A DNA stretch of 64,000 nt from Sphingomonas profundi (GTDB taxonomy: Bacteria; Pseudomonadota; Alphaproteobacteria; Sphingomonadales; Sphingomonadaceae): assembly GCF_009739515.1 (NCBI RefSeq), contig NZ_CP046535.1, forward strand, positions 2,666,001-2,730,000, given 5' to 3'. The notes under the pieces are model-generated. The model made no database searches. It was not told where the DNA came from and saw only the letters and a list, made by a program, of their open reading frames with translations. Below, in pieces: positions 1 through 9,734 of the stretch. Positions within the stretch are counted from its first letter, which is position 1. Each line of letters opens with the position of its first letter. Position numbers and translations under genes: made by a program.

Positions 1-216
1 ACCGACTTCCGGCCCGATCTGCCGGCCTTCACCGTGCCCACGCTGATCGTCCACGGCACCGCCGACAAGACGGTGCCGATCGACGCCAGCGCCCGCGCCG
101 CCGCCCGTGGCATCGGCCAGGCGACCCTGATCGAATATGACGGCAGCCCCCACGGCCTGCTCGCCACAGACAAGGATCGCGTGACGGCGGACCTGATCGA
201 CTTCCTCAACGGCTGA
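1..216 (+). CDS. Alpha/beta hydrolase, C-terminal fragment
   Basis: The gene is cut by the left edge; only the last 71 codons are present. The segment PTLIVHGTADKTVPI is the strand-loop of alpha/beta hydrolases that carries the acid residue of the catalytic triad, and SPHGLL supplies the catalytic histidine near the C-terminus. This pattern fits chloroperoxidase- or arylesterase-like hydrolases. The nucleophile serine lies outside the window, so substrate and exact family cannot be stated. The MFS gene follows on the same strand about 60 bases later. Confidence 0.85.
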   Translation, partial: TDFRPDLPAFTVPTLIVHGTADKTVPIDASARAAARGIGQATLIEYDGSPHGLLATDKDRVTADLIDFLNG

Positions 217-278
217 TAAGAAAAGCTGTTGTGAAGCGCGGTTGCCGCGCCATGCCGTCCCGGCCTAGACGGGGCGGC

Positions 279-1556
279 ATGGCGCGGCCCCCTTCCCCCT
301 TCTCCTTCCCCGATTTCCGCGCCTACTGGCTGGCCCGCGCATCGGCCACGGTGGCGCAGATGGCGATGGTCGTCATCATCGGCTGGCAGGTCTACGATAT
401 CGCCCGGCGCACGATGGCGCCCAAGGAGGCGGCCTTCCAGCTCGGCCTGATCGGCGTCGTCCAGTTCGTGCCGCTGCTGCTGCTCACACTCGTCGTCGGC
501 TGGACGGCGGACCGGATCGACCGCCGCTGGATCGCGCGCGCCGCCGTGCTGCTGGAGGCGGGCTGCGCCGGATCGCTTGCCTGGATGGCCTGGACGGATT
601 CCACCACCCTGCCGGCGCTGTTCCTCATCGCCGCCCTGCTCGGCGTGGCGCGCGCCTTCGCCAGCCCGGCGCTGCAGGCGCTCTCGCCCAACCTGGTGCC
701 CAAGGAGATCCTGCCGACCGCGATCGCGATGAGCTCGCTCGCGTGGCAGGGCGGCTCGGTGGTCGGCCCGCCGCTGGGCGGGTTTCTCTATGCCACCGGC
801 CACTTCCTGCCCTATGCGGTCAGCACCGGCCTGTTCCTCTGCGCCTTCGCCTGCCTGATGATGATCGGGCCGATCCCGCCGACCAGCCTCGATCGCGCGG
901 CCAATCCGTGGCGGCAGATGATCGACGGCCTCCATTATGTCCGCGAGAACCGGCTCGTCCTCGGCGCCATCTCGCTCGATCTGTTCGCCGTGCTGCTCGG
1001 CGGCGCCACCGCCATGCTGCCGATCTTCGCGCGGGACATATTGATGGTCGGGTCCGGCGGGCTCGGCCTGCTGCGCCTGGCCCCGGCGCTGGGCGCGGTC
1101 GGCATGGGGCTGTGGTTCAGCCGCAAGCCGCTCGCAACCGACGTCGGCGTGAAGATGCTGTGGGCGGTGGCCGTGTTCGGCCTCGTCACCATCCTGTTCG
1201 GCCTGTCGCGCTGGCTGCCGCTGTCGCTCGCCTGCCTGGCGGTGCTGGGTGCGGCGGACATGCTCTCGGTCTATGTCCGCCAGTCGCTGATCCAGCTTTA
1301 CACGCCGGATCAGATGCGCGGCCGCGTGGGTGCCGTCTCCACCCTCTTCGTCTCCGGCTCGAACGAGCTGGGGGAGGCGGAATCGGGCTTCCTCGCCGCC
1401 CTCGTCGGCCCGGTCGCGGCGGTGGTGGCGGGCGGGCTCGGCGCGATCCTGGTCACGTTCCTGTGGTCGCGCTGGTTCCCCGAACTCCGCAACGCGCGTA
1501 CCTTCACGCCACCCAAGACCCTCGAAGACGCACCCGTGCAGGAGAAAGCGACATGA
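279..1556 (+). CDS. MFS transporter (EntS/MFS_3-like exporter)
   Basis: A roughly 425-residue inner-membrane protein with about 12 hydrophobic segments. After the first helix pair it has the MFS signature ADRIDRRW, and the second half repeats the layout, as in the EntS-like MFS_3 group of drug or siderophore exporters. Substrate is unknown. The frame is open from a GTG at 231 and an ATG at 252, but the ATG at 279 is preferred: it is preceded by a G-rich stretch (GGGGCGGC) and directly starts the family-typical segment [13 protein letters not shown]. The stop overlaps the cysteine synthase start (ATGA at 1553), so the two genes are probably one translationally coupled operon; coupling with a cysteine enzyme could mean export of a thiol-related compound, but that is speculation. 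Confidence 0.9.
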   Translation: MARPPSPFSFPDFRAYWLARASATVAQMAMVVIIGWQVYDIARRTMAPKEAAFQLGLIGVVQFVPLLLLTLVVGWTADRIDRRWIARAAVLLEAGCAGSLAWMAWTDSTTLPALFLIAALLGVARAFASPALQALSPNLVPKEILPTAIAMSSLAWQGGSVVGPPLGGFLYATGHFLPYAVSTGLFLCAFACLMMIGPIPPTSLDRAANPWRQMIDGLHYVRENRLVLGAISLDLFAVLLGGATAMLPIFARDILMVGSGGLGLLRLAPALGAVGMGLWFSRKPLATDVGVKMLWAVAVFGLVTILFGLSRWLPLSLACLAVLGAADMLSVYVRQSLIQLYTPDQMRGRVGAVSTLFVSGSNELGEAESGFLAALVGPVAAVVAGGLGAILVTFLWSRWFPELRNARTFTPPKTLEDAPVQEKAT

Positions 1557-2470
1557 AGGCGTCCAGCATTCTCGCGACGATCGGCAACACGCCGCACATC
1601 CGCATGTCCCGCCTGTTCGGCGATGCGGAGGTGTGGATCAAGTCGGAGCGGTCGAATCCCGGCGGATCGATCAAGGATCGCATCGCCTTGGCGATGATCG
1701 AGGAGGCGGAGGCCAGCGGCAAGCTCCAGCCCGGCGGGACGATTATCGAGCCGACCAGCGGTAACACCGGCATCGGCCTCGCCCTCGTCGCCGCCGTGAA
1801 GGGCTATCGCCTGATCCTGGTGATGCCGGAGAGCATGTCGCTGGAACGGCGGCGGCTGATGCTGGCCTATGGCGCCAGCTTCGATCTCACCCCGCGCGAG
1901 AAGGGCATGAAGGGCGCGATCGAGCGGGCGATCGAGCTCGCCGGGCAGACGCCGGGCGCATGGATCCCCCAGCAGTTCGAGAATCCGGCCAACATCGCCG
2001 TGCATGTCGAGACCACCGCGCAGGAAATACTGGCCGACTTCGCCGACCAGCCGATCGACCTGCTCGTCACCGGCGTGGGCACCGGCGGCCACATCACCGG
2101 CGTGGCGCAGGTGCTGAAGCAGGCGTGGCCGGCGCTGAAGGTGTTCGCGGTGGAGCCGACGCTGTCGCCGGTGATCTCCGGTGGCCAGCCGGCGCCGCAC
2201 CCGATCCAGGGCATCGGCGCCGGCTTCATCCCGGCCAACCTCCACACCCAGCTGCTCGACGGCGTGATCCAGGTCGATCCCGCCGACGCCAAGGAGATGG
2301 CCCGCCGCGCGGCGCGCGAGGAAGGCATGCTCGTCGGCATCTCCTCCGGCGCCACACTGTCGGCCATCGCCCAGAAGCTGGCGGAGACCGGCGGCAGCCC
2401 GCGCGTGCTCGGCTTCAACTACGATACCGGCGAGCGGTATCTCTCCGTACCGGATTTCCTGCCGGAATAA
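1553..2470 (+). CDS. cysK: Cysteine synthase (O-acetylserine sulfhydrylase)
   Basis: A 305-residue PLP enzyme that makes L-cysteine from O-acetylserine and sulfide in the cytoplasm. The PLP lysine is K41 in NPGGSIKDR, the substrate loop is TSGNTG around residue 69, the phosphate-binding glycine loop is GTGGHITG near 175, and GISSGAT near 262 contacts the cofactor nitrogen. Length matches CysK/CysM (about 300-320). The start ATG overlaps the MFS stop and has GGAGAAAG upstream. It could be the CysM isoform or a related beta-replacing enzyme; the sequence alone favours CysK because of the ending typical for that group. Confidence 0.93.
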   Translation: MKASSILATIGNTPHIRMSRLFGDAEVWIKSERSNPGGSIKDRIALAMIEEAEASGKLQPGGTIIEPTSGNTGIGLALVAAVKGYRLILVMPESMSLERRRLMLAYGASFDLTPREKGMKGAIERAIELAGQTPGAWIPQQFENPANIAVHVETTAQEILADFADQPIDLLVTGVGTGGHITGVAQVLKQAWPALKVFAVEPTLSPVISGGQPAPHPIQGIGAGFIPANLHTQLLDGVIQVDPADAKEMARRAAREEGMLVGISSGATLSAIAQKLAETGGSPRVLGFNYDTGERYLSVPDFLPE

Positions 2471-2596
2471 TCACGCTTTCCGCTTTCCTGTGCTCTGCGG
2501 CACTGCCGGCCGATTCGATCGCCCCTATCAGACTGGCATGGAACGACAGGATGCCCGGCCGGGCGCCTGCCTCCACCGGATCTCAGGGAGCATGCC

Positions 2597-3190
2597 GTGA
2601 ACAGGATCGTGATCGCCATCGTCGCCGCCGTCGCCGCCACGGGCACCGCCCGCGCGCAGGACATGAACGCCTATTTCGCACAGCAGAACGCCATGATGCA
2701 GCAGCAGATGGCGGCGATGCAGAACCAGATCGTCAGCCGCAACATGAGCGATCCGCGCATCGTCGCCATGTTCCGCCAGGCGCAGCGGCAGGGCTATCGC
2801 GGCAGCCTCGATCAGTTCGCCTACGGCTATGCCGCCACCGGCGGCTACACGGCGGAAGGCCAGCGCCGCTACCAGCAGAACGAGGCGCGCAACCAGGCGG
2901 CCGAGGCGGCGGCGGCGCGCGGCTATCAGCAGTCGGTGCAGAATTACGGCAACGCCATCGCCGAGCGCAACGCCCACGCCGCGCAGAACCAGTATGACGC
3001 CGGCCTCAGCCTCCAGGGCCGCCAGCGCTACGCCGATGCGGCGGCCGGCGTGCAGACCGAGCGCAGCTACATGGCGCAGGGCGACACCGGCTACGATTAC
3101 CGCACCAACCGCGTCTACCGCCAGGACGCCTACGGCAATTACTATAGCTGCGGCGCGGACGGTTGCCTGCCGATCGGCCCGGCCCGCTGA
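2597..3190 (+). CDS. Secreted Gln/Tyr-rich hypothetical protein
   Basis: A 197-residue protein of unknown function starting with GTG, with CAGGGAG about ten bases upstream. Residues 1-20 form a signal peptide ending in TARAQD, so it is exported. The mature part is rich in Gln, Ala, Tyr and Asn, with repeated Gln and Met near the front and short repeated segments such as GYRG and GYQQS; it ends in a cysteine-containing tail (YYSCGADGCLP). It has no enzyme motif I recognise. It stands alone, followed by a hairpin-rich convergent region shared with the next minus-strand gene. Confidence 0.75.
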   Translation: MNRIVIAIVAAVAATGTARAQDMNAYFAQQNAMMQQQMAAMQNQIVSRNMSDPRIVAMFRQAQRQGYRGSLDQFAYGYAATGGYTAEGQRRYQQNEARNQAAEAAAARGYQQSVQNYGNAIAERNAHAAQNQYDAGLSLQGRQRYADAAAGVQTERSYMAQGDTGYDYRTNRVYRQDAYGNYYSCGADGCLPIGPAR

Positions 3191-3221
3191 GGCCGGCCGG
3201 CCCAGCCGCGGCTCCGCCAGA

Positions 3222-3240
3222 TTCCCCGGAGGGCGGGGAA
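3222..3240. terminator. Hairpin between convergent genes
   Basis: Perfect 7-bp stem TTCCCCG/CGGGGAA with a 5-base loop in the gap between the convergent genes ending at 3190 (+) and 3278 (-). There is no T-run, so intrinsic termination is only a guess. Confidence 0.35.
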
Positions 3241-3270
3241 GCGGCGGCGCCGGGCGGCCCGGTCGGCAGG

Positions 3271-3287
3271 ACAGCCGCTACGGCTGT
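3271..3287. terminator. Hairpin carrying the stop codon of the minus-strand gene
   Basis: Perfect 7-bp stem ACAGCCG/CGGCTGT with loop CTA. The loop is the reverse complement of the TAG stop of the gene at 3278. It may slow or end convergent transcription; no T-run follows. Confidence 0.35.
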
Positions 3288-3742
3288 ACGGGATCGGCCA
3301 GCCCCAGCGCCCGTGCGATCGCGGCGTTCGGATGATCGGTCGCGCAGCCGCCGCCGGCGGTGCCGGCCGCGCCATGCTCCGCATAATAATCGGGCGCGTC
3401 GGCACATTCCGCCTCCGACGGGGAAGCGGCGATCGCGGCATCGATGCGGCCGGTGAAATAGTCGAGCGTCTCGGCCGCCATCGGCTTCGTCTCGCGCCCG
3501 TCGACGCTCCACGCGCCGCCGTCGCCCGGCGAGAGGTCGGTGATCGTGCGCGTCACGCCGGCCGGCCCGCGCCTCGCCTCGTACACGGTCGCGCCGCGCC
3601 CCTTGGGCTGCACGGCGGTGAAGCGGATCGCCCCCGCCTCCAGCGCCCCGGCCCCCGCCGCCGCCTGCACCGCCCGCACGGTGGCTGAAGGCGGCCCGGC
3701 CACCGCCGGCGCCACCAGGCCGAGCAGCAGAGCGACAGCCAT
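3278..3742 (-). CDS. Secreted small hypothetical protein
   Basis: A 154-residue protein with an N-terminal signal peptide (MAVALLLGLVAPAVAG). The mature domain has three cysteines near the end (ECADAPDYY and GGCATDHP) and no motif I recognise. Its start is fixed by a very strong ribosome site, GGGGAGGA directly before ATG, but that site lies inside a short palindromic sequence that occurs again, inverted, at 3863-3882. So the translation start appears to have been supplied or overwritten by a dispersed repeat. It is downstream of the acyl-CoA dehydrogenase on the same strand. Function unknown. Confidence 0.65.
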   Translation of the reverse strand: MAVALLLGLVAPAVAGPPSATVRAVQAAAGAGALEAGAIRFTAVQPKGRGATVYEARRGPAGVTRTITDLSPGDGGAWSVDGRETKPMAAETLDYFTGRIDAAIAASPSEAECADAPDYYAEHGAAGTAGGGCATDHPNAAIARALGLADPVQP

Positions 3743-3759
3743 TCCTCCCCGGAACGGGG
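3740..3759 (-). repeat. GC palindromic repeat, copy A
   Basis: On the minus strand the 20-base unit CCCCGTTCCGGGGAGGAATG contains the palindrome CCCCG/CGGGG plus a GGAGG and ATG that serve as the start of the 154-residue gene. It matches 19 of 20 bases with copy B at 3863-3882, in opposite orientation. Similar CTCCCCG-CGGGGAG elements are common between genes in sphingomonads (recollection). Confidence 0.6.
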
Positions 3760-3862
3760 AATGGGATCGGCGCAGCCGGCGAAGGGCGAGCGTGGCCGCA
3801 TGTTCAACCGGAGGCTGCGCTACGCCGCCCGCCCCCTCCACCATCCTGCGGATGGTCCCCCT

Positions 3863-3882
3863 CCCCGTGCCGGGGAGGAATG
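3863..3882 (+). repeat. GC palindromic repeat, copy B
   Basis: The unit CCCCGTGCCGGGGAGGAATG differs by one base from copy A and is inverted relative to it. Immediately before it, 3842-3858 holds a second perfect hairpin ACCATCC-TGC-GGATGGT. Together these fill the gap after the acyl-CoA dehydrogenase and could also act as its terminator. Confidence 0.6.
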
Positions 3883-3894
3883 ACGGCAGGGTCT

Positions 3895-5688
<1,794 letters not shown>

Positions 5689-5737
5689 GATCCTGCTCTC
5701 CCGGAAACCGTGTGGATGGCCGAAGCCCGTCGGATTT

Positions 5738-6169
5738 CTACTTGTGCGTCGCCTTGCGCTCCGCCTCGCTCAGCAGCGCCACGAAGTCGTCCAGTTCGGT
5801 GATCGCCGCATCGATGTCGGCGCGCTGGCGCTTGAGATAGTCGATGCGGGCGACGCACTTCTCGATCGTCACGTGCCGTTGCGTCCAGCGATCGTCGCCG
5901 AGATCGTAGAGGTCGATCATCTCGCGTATGTCGGCCAGGCTGAACCCCACCCGCTTGCCGCGCAGGATCCAGGCGAGCCGCGCGCGATCGCGGCGGGAGT
6001 AGACGCGGGAGAGGCCCACGCGCTCCGGCGCGATCAGCCCCTCATCCTCGTAGAAGCGCAGCGCGCGCGCCGTGACGCCGAACTCGCCCGAGAGATCGGA
6101 GATGGTGAAGCTTTCCCGGTCCTGCTCGTCGTGCATGTGGATCAAGGCATGGCCGAGGATCGTGGTCAT
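5738..6169 (-). CDS. MerR-family transcriptional regulator
   Basis: A 143-residue DNA-binding protein. The winged HTH runs from about 20 to 90: [20 protein letters not shown] is followed by the wing [12 protein letters not shown], typical for MerR proteins. A coiled-coil dimerisation helix follows ([20 protein letters not shown]). It has a single cysteine (C105) and lacks the usual metal-binding pair, so an organic or acyl-CoA-derived ligand is more likely than a metal. The placement directly before the acyl-CoA dehydrogenase resembles LiuR/PsrA-like control of fatty or branched-chain acid breakdown; this role is inferred. Confidence 0.85.
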   Translation of the reverse strand: MTTILGHALIHMHDEQDRESFTISDLSGEFGVTARALRFYEDEGLIAPERVGLSRVYSRRDRARLAWILRGKRVGFSLADIREMIDLYDLGDDRWTQRHVTIEKCVARIDYLKRQRADIDAAITELDDFVALLSEAERKATHK

Positions 6170-6247
6170 GGCCGGACGCTACTTTACGCTCACGTCAACG
6201 TCAATATTGCACGTCATGCTGCGCAGCGAAACGGGCGGGCGGCCGCG

Positions 6248-6613
6248 TCATCGCTCGTCCACGAGGGTCCCGTCGCCGTCGATGCGGCGATAGAAGCAGC
6301 TGCGCGCGCCGGTGTGGCAGGCCGGCCCGGCCGCCTCGGCGCGCAGCCAGATCGCATCCTGATCGCAGTCGATCCGCATCTCCACCACGCGCAGCACGTT
6401 GCCGGAGGTCTCGCCCTTGCGCCACAAGCGTCCGCGCGACCGCGACCAGAAATGCGCCTCGCCGCTCTCGATCGTCCGGGCGATCGCCTCGGCGTTCAGA
6501 TGCGCAACCATCAGCAGTTCGCCGGTCGAAGCGTCCGTCACCACGCCGGTGACGAGTCCGGCGGCGTCGAAGCGTGGGCGAAGGGCGGTGCCGTTCTCGC
6601 GATCCTGATCCAT
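6248..6613 (-). CDS. hisI: Phosphoribosyl-AMP cyclohydrolase
   Basis: A 121-residue zinc enzyme that opens the purine ring of phosphoribosyl-AMP, the third step of histidine synthesis. Family motifs are present: the [15 protein letters not shown](T) segment, DCDQDAIW (metal-binding aspartates) and the cysteine-bearing [12 protein letters not shown]. The ATG at 6613 is preferred over the ATG 36 bases upstream, since it begins at the usual family position (about 120 residues). It is a stand-alone HisI without HisE and sits apart from other his genes in this window. Confidence 0.93.
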   Translation of the reverse strand: MDQDRENGTALRPRFDAAGLVTGVVTDASTGELLMVAHLNAEAIARTIESGEAHFWSRSRGRLWRKGETSGNVLRVVEMRIDCDQDAIWLRAEAAGPACHTGARSCFYRRIDGDGTLVDER

Positions 6614-6658
6614 GCCCCCGGTGCTAAGGCCGGTGCCGCACGCGATCAAGGCGACCGA

Positions 6659-6829
6659 TCAGCCCTTCGCCGCCTCGTCCTGATCGGGATGGCCCTTCGA
6701 TTGCGTGTCCGCCGCGTCGATCTCCTCGGCGGTGCCGAGCTTCGGATCGCGAGCGGGCGCATTGACGCGCGCATCCCGGTTCACGCCGGTCAGGTCGGAA
6801 TGGGGTCCACTGGGCGGGGGCTTGGCCAT
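6659..6829 (-). CDS. Small polar hypothetical protein
   Basis: A 56-residue protein, hydrophilic and acidic toward the end, with no cysteine and no membrane segment. It has a good ribosome site (AGAGGACATCGTC before ATG), codon use like its neighbours, and lies 45 bases before hisI on the same strand. The composition (Pro-rich N-terminus, DPKLGTAEE and KGHPDQDE) suggests an unstructured protein of the kind often induced by stress. Function unknown. Confidence 0.6.
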   Translation of the reverse strand: MAKPPPSGPHSDLTGVNRDARVNAPARDPKLGTAEEIDAADTQSKGHPDQDEAAKG

Positions 6830-6883
6830 GACGATGTCCTCTCTGCTGGCCTTCTGAACGGACGGCTCCGGCGCGGGTTGCCT

Positions 6884-7132
6884 TCAATGGTCGCGAATCG
6901 CCTTTGCCAATTCCGCCTTGCCCATCTTCGATCGTCCGGCGATGCCGATCCGCCGTGCCTCGTCGTAGAGCTCGCGCCTGCTGCGCGCCTCCAGCTCCGT
7001 GCCCTTGTGCTCCAGCGTGCCGGCCGCCTTTGCGTTGGCGATGCGCGCGGCCTTCTCCTTCGATTCGCCCTTCTTGCGCAGCTCCTCGTAGAGCGCGTCG
7101 TCCTTGATCTGCGGCCCATGGTCCCGCGCCAT
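6884..7132 (-). CDS. Small basic Rho N-domain-like protein
   Basis: An 82-residue, Lys/Arg/Glu-rich helical protein. The C-terminal part ([20 protein letters not shown] followed by [15 protein letters not shown]) looks like the SAP/Rho N-terminal helix-loop-helix that binds nucleic acid, and the N-terminal part ([20 protein letters not shown]) resembles plasmid-stabilisation or DUF7218-like small proteins. GGAG lies at a normal distance before the ATG at 7132. It precedes the 56-residue protein by 54 bases and could be co-transcribed. Role is inferred to be nucleoid- or RNA-related. Confidence 0.7.
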   Translation of the reverse strand: MARDHGPQIKDDALYEELRKKGESKEKAARIANAKAAGTLEHKGTELEARSRRELYDEARRIGIAGRSKMGKAELAKAIRDH

Positions 7133-7150
7133 CGCCCATCTCCACCCATG

Positions 7151-7206
7151 CCGATCGTGCCGGAACGCGGCACTTTGACCGATTATGCCGGAACGCGGCA
7201 CTTTGC
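7151..7206 (+). repeat. 28-bp tandem repeat upstream of purF
   Basis: Two adjacent 28-base units (7151-7178 and 7179-7206) match at 25 of 28 positions. Each contains the small palindrome TGCCG-GAACG-CGGCA followed by CTTTG. The repeat lies in the divergent gap between the basic-protein gene and purF, 95 bases before the purF start. It could be a duplicated operator, for example for purine control, or simply a slippage duplication. Confidence 0.75.
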
Positions 7207-7300
7207 GCCCGGCTCCGCCGGCAATCGTTACAAAGGGGCGACAAAGCCGGGTGCCTTGCCTATATGCCCGGCCATCAGACACCGCGGTCGGGACCACGCG

Positions 7301-8776
7301 ATGCTCACCACCGATCCATTCGACCGCGACCTCGGCGGGGACACGCTGCGCGAGGAGTGCGGCGTCTTCGGCATCTGGGGCGCCGATACCGCCGCCGCCA
7401 TGGTGGCGCTCGGGCTCCACGCGCTCCAGCATCGCGGGCAGGAGGCGGCCGGAATCACCAGCTGGGACGGGCGCCAGTTCCACACCCACCGCGCGATGGG
7501 CCACGTCGCCGGCAATTTCGATCGGGACGAGGTGATTCGCGGGCTGCCGGGCCGCGTCGCCGTCGGCCATGTCCGCTACTCCACCACCGGCGAGACGGCG
7601 CTGCGCAACGTGCAGCCGCTGTTCGCGGAACTCTCGTCCGGCGGCTTCGCCGTCAGCCACAACGGCAACATCTCGAACGCGATGAAGCTGCGGCGGGAAC
7701 TGGTGCGGCGCGGATCGATCTTCCAGTCCACCTCCGATACCGAGACGATCATCCACCTGGTCGCCACCTCCAGCTACCGCACGCTGCTCGATCGCTTCAT
7801 CGATGCGCTGAAGCGGGTGGAGGGCGCCTACTCGCTCGTCTGCCTCACGCCCGAGGGCATGATCGCCTGCCGCGATCCGCTGGGCATCCGGCCGCTGGTG
7901 ATGGGCCGCGTCGGCGATTCGTACATCTTCGCCTCGGAGACGGTCGCGCTCGACGTGGTCGGCGCCACCTTCCTGCGCGAGGTGGATCCGGGCGAGCTTG
8001 TTATCCTCTCCGAACAGGGCCTTCGTTCGATCCGCCCGTTCGCGCCGGTGCGGCCCCGACCCTGCATCTTCGAGCATGTCTACTTCTCCCGGCCCGATTC
8101 GATCGCCGGCGGCACCTCGGTCTATTCGGTGCGCAAGGCGATCGGCGCGGAACTGGCGCGCGAGAATCCGGTGGAGGCCGATCTCGTCGTGCCCGTGCCC
8201 GATTCCGGCACGCCGGCGGCGATCGGCTATGCACAGGCCAGCGGCATCCCGTTCGAGCTCGGCATCATCCGCTCGCACTATGTCGGCCGCACCTTCATCC
8301 AGCCCGGCGATCAGGTGCGACATTTGGGCGTGAAGCTGAAGCACAACGCCAATCGCCCGCTGATCGACGGCCAGCGCGTGGTGCTGATCGACGATTCGAT
8401 CGTGCGCGGCACCACCAGCGTGAAGATCCTGCAGATGCTGCGCGATGCCGGCGCGGCGGAGGTCCACCTGCGCATCGCCTCCCCGCCCACGCGCCACAGC
8501 TGCTTCTACGGCGTCGACACGCCGGAGCGGGCCAAGCTGCTCGCCGCGCAGATGACGGTGGCGGAGATGGCGAACTATATCGGCGCGGACAGCCTGGCCT
8601 TCGTCTCGGTCGACGGCCTCTACCGCGCGCTCGGCGCGGAGCACGGGCGCGACGAGATGCAGCCGCAGCATTGCGACGCCTGCTTCACCGGCGACTATCC
8701 GACCCACCTGACCGATCAGGAGGAGGTCGCCCCCGCCGACCAGCTGTCGATGCTCGACGAACGCGTGGTGGTCTGA
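7301..8776 (+). CDS. purF: Amidophosphoribosyltransferase
   Basis: A 491-residue enzyme making 5-phosphoribosylamine from PRPP and glutamine, the first committed step of purine synthesis. A 19-residue propeptide precedes the nucleophile C20 ([11 protein letters not shown]), followed by the class II glutamine amidotransferase domain ([20 protein letters not shown]) to about residue 235 and the phosphoribosyltransferase domain with the PRPP loop [13 protein letters not shown] near 360-372. Late cysteines (C478-type positions, CDACF) fit the iron-sulfur-carrying group of PurF, but the cluster is not certain. The SDR gene follows 21 bases later. Confidence 0.96.
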   Translation: MLTTDPFDRDLGGDTLREECGVFGIWGADTAAAMVALGLHALQHRGQEAAGITSWDGRQFHTHRAMGHVAGNFDRDEVIRGLPGRVAVGHVRYSTTGETALRNVQPLFAELSSGGFAVSHNGNISNAMKLRRELVRRGSIFQSTSDTETIIHLVATSSYRTLLDRFIDALKRVEGAYSLVCLTPEGMIACRDPLGIRPLVMGRVGDSYIFASETVALDVVGATFLREVDPGELVILSEQGLRSIRPFAPVRPRPCIFEHVYFSRPDSIAGGTSVYSVRKAIGAELARENPVEADLVVPVPDSGTPAAIGYAQASGIPFELGIIRSHYVGRTFIQPGDQVRHLGVKLKHNANRPLIDGQRVVLIDDSIVRGTTSVKILQMLRDAGAAEVHLRIASPPTRHSCFYGVDTPERAKLLAAQMTVAEMANYIGADSLAFVSVDGLYRALGAEHGRDEMQPQHCDACFTGDYPTHLTDQEEVAPADQLSMLDERVVV

Positions 8777-8797
8777 AGCGCCAGGGATCGAAACGGA

Positions 8798-9541
8798 ATG
8801 TCCGAACAGAAGCTGCTCTCCGGGCGCCTCGCGCTCGTCACCGGCGCCTCGCGCGGCATCGGCGCGGCGACCGCGCTGGCGCTGGGCCAAGCGGGCGCGC
8901 ATGTGGTGCTGACGGCGCGCACCGCCGGCGGGCTGGAGGAGGTGGAGCAGCGGATTCACGAGGCCGGCGGCACCGCCACCATTGCGCCGCTCGACCTGGC
9001 CGAGAACGATTCCATCGCCCGCCTCGCCACCGCTGTCGCCGGCCGCTGGCAGTCGCTCGACCTGCTGGTGCTGAACGCGGCGATGCTCGGCACGCTCACG
9101 CCGGTGCCGGCGATCGACCCGAAGGAGTTCGCCCGCCTCTTCACCCTCAACGTCACCGCGCAGCAGGCGATGATCGCCGCCTTCGATCCGATGCTGCGCG
9201 CCAGCGACGATGCCCGCATCGTCGGCCTCACATCCTCCGTCGCGCAGAAGCCGCGCGCTTACTGGGGGGCCTATGGCGCCTCGAAGGCCGCGTTCGAGAC
9301 GCTGCTGCTGAGCTATGCGGAGGAGATGAAGGCGATCAGCAGGGTGCGCGTCGCCATCGTCGATCCCGGCGCCACCGCCACCGCCATGCGCGCCCGCGCC
9401 TATCCCGGCGAGGATGCCGGCACGATCCAGACGCCGGATGCCGCCGCCGCCGCCATCCTGCGCTTCATCGCCGAGCCCTTCGCCACCGGCTTCCGCCTGC
9501 GCGTCGCGGGCTCGGCGCGCGATCAGGTCGAGGCGGTCTGA
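8798..9541 (+). CDS. SDR-family oxidoreductase
   Basis: A 247-residue short-chain dehydrogenase. The Rossmann nucleotide loop TGASRGIG sits at about 15-22, the NAA motif near 90 (VLNAAML), the catalytic serine in LTSSVAQ near 146 and the YxxxK pair in YGASK near 161-165. The substrate is unknown. The arrangement purF-SDR-DUF2256 is recurrent in sphingomonads (recollection), which suggests co-transcription rather than a shared pathway. The stop overlaps the ribosome site of the following small gene. Confidence 0.9.
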   Translation: MSEQKLLSGRLALVTGASRGIGAATALALGQAGAHVVLTARTAGGLEEVEQRIHEAGGTATIAPLDLAENDSIARLATAVAGRWQSLDLLVLNAAMLGTLTPVPAIDPKEFARLFTLNVTAQQAMIAAFDPMLRASDDARIVGLTSSVAQKPRAYWGAYGASKAAFETLLLSYAEEMKAISRVRVAIVDPGATATAMRARAYPGEDAGTIQTPDAAAAAILRFIAEPFATGFRLRVAGSARDQVEAV

Positions 9542-9552
9542 GGAGCGGGGCG

Positions 9553-9717
9553 ACGACCCACAAGAAACTGAATCTGCCCACGAAGGACTGCGCCAGCTGC
9601 CACCGCCCGTTCGCCTGGCGCAAGAAGTGGGCGCGGGACTGGGAGCAGGTGAGATACTGCTCGGACCGCTGCCGCGCCGCCGGCGCGAAGACCGATCCGA
9701 ACGCGGCCGATCGATAA
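9553..9717 (+). CDS. DUF2256 zinc-ribbon protein with apparent ACG start
   Basis: A 54-residue basic protein with the DUF2256 signature: [18 protein letters not shown] followed by VRYCSDRC, that is two Cys pairs that can hold one zinc ion. No in-frame ATG, GTG or TTG exists near the natural start of the family. An ACG at 9553 sits seven bases after AGGAG (9541-9545) and would give the family-typical N-terminus M-THKKLNLP. Either this is a rare ACG start or an ATG was changed. Function of the family is unknown; it often sits beside photolyase genes, and a photolyase gene is found 1.4 kb away on the other strand. Confidence 0.75.
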   Translation, partial: TTHKKLNLPTKDCASCHRPFAWRKKWARDWEQVRYCSDRCRAAGAKTDPNAADR

Positions 9718-9734
9718 CAAGGTACGGCGCCTGG

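Noticed and set aside
7158-7205. GGAAC in the purF repeat as EcfG promoter
   Set aside because: No GTT-type -10 occurs at 16-17 bases from either GGAAC.
6884-8959. Long minus-strand frame through purF
   Set aside because: Only its last 82 codons (6884-7132) match a real small gene; the rest is a purF shadow.
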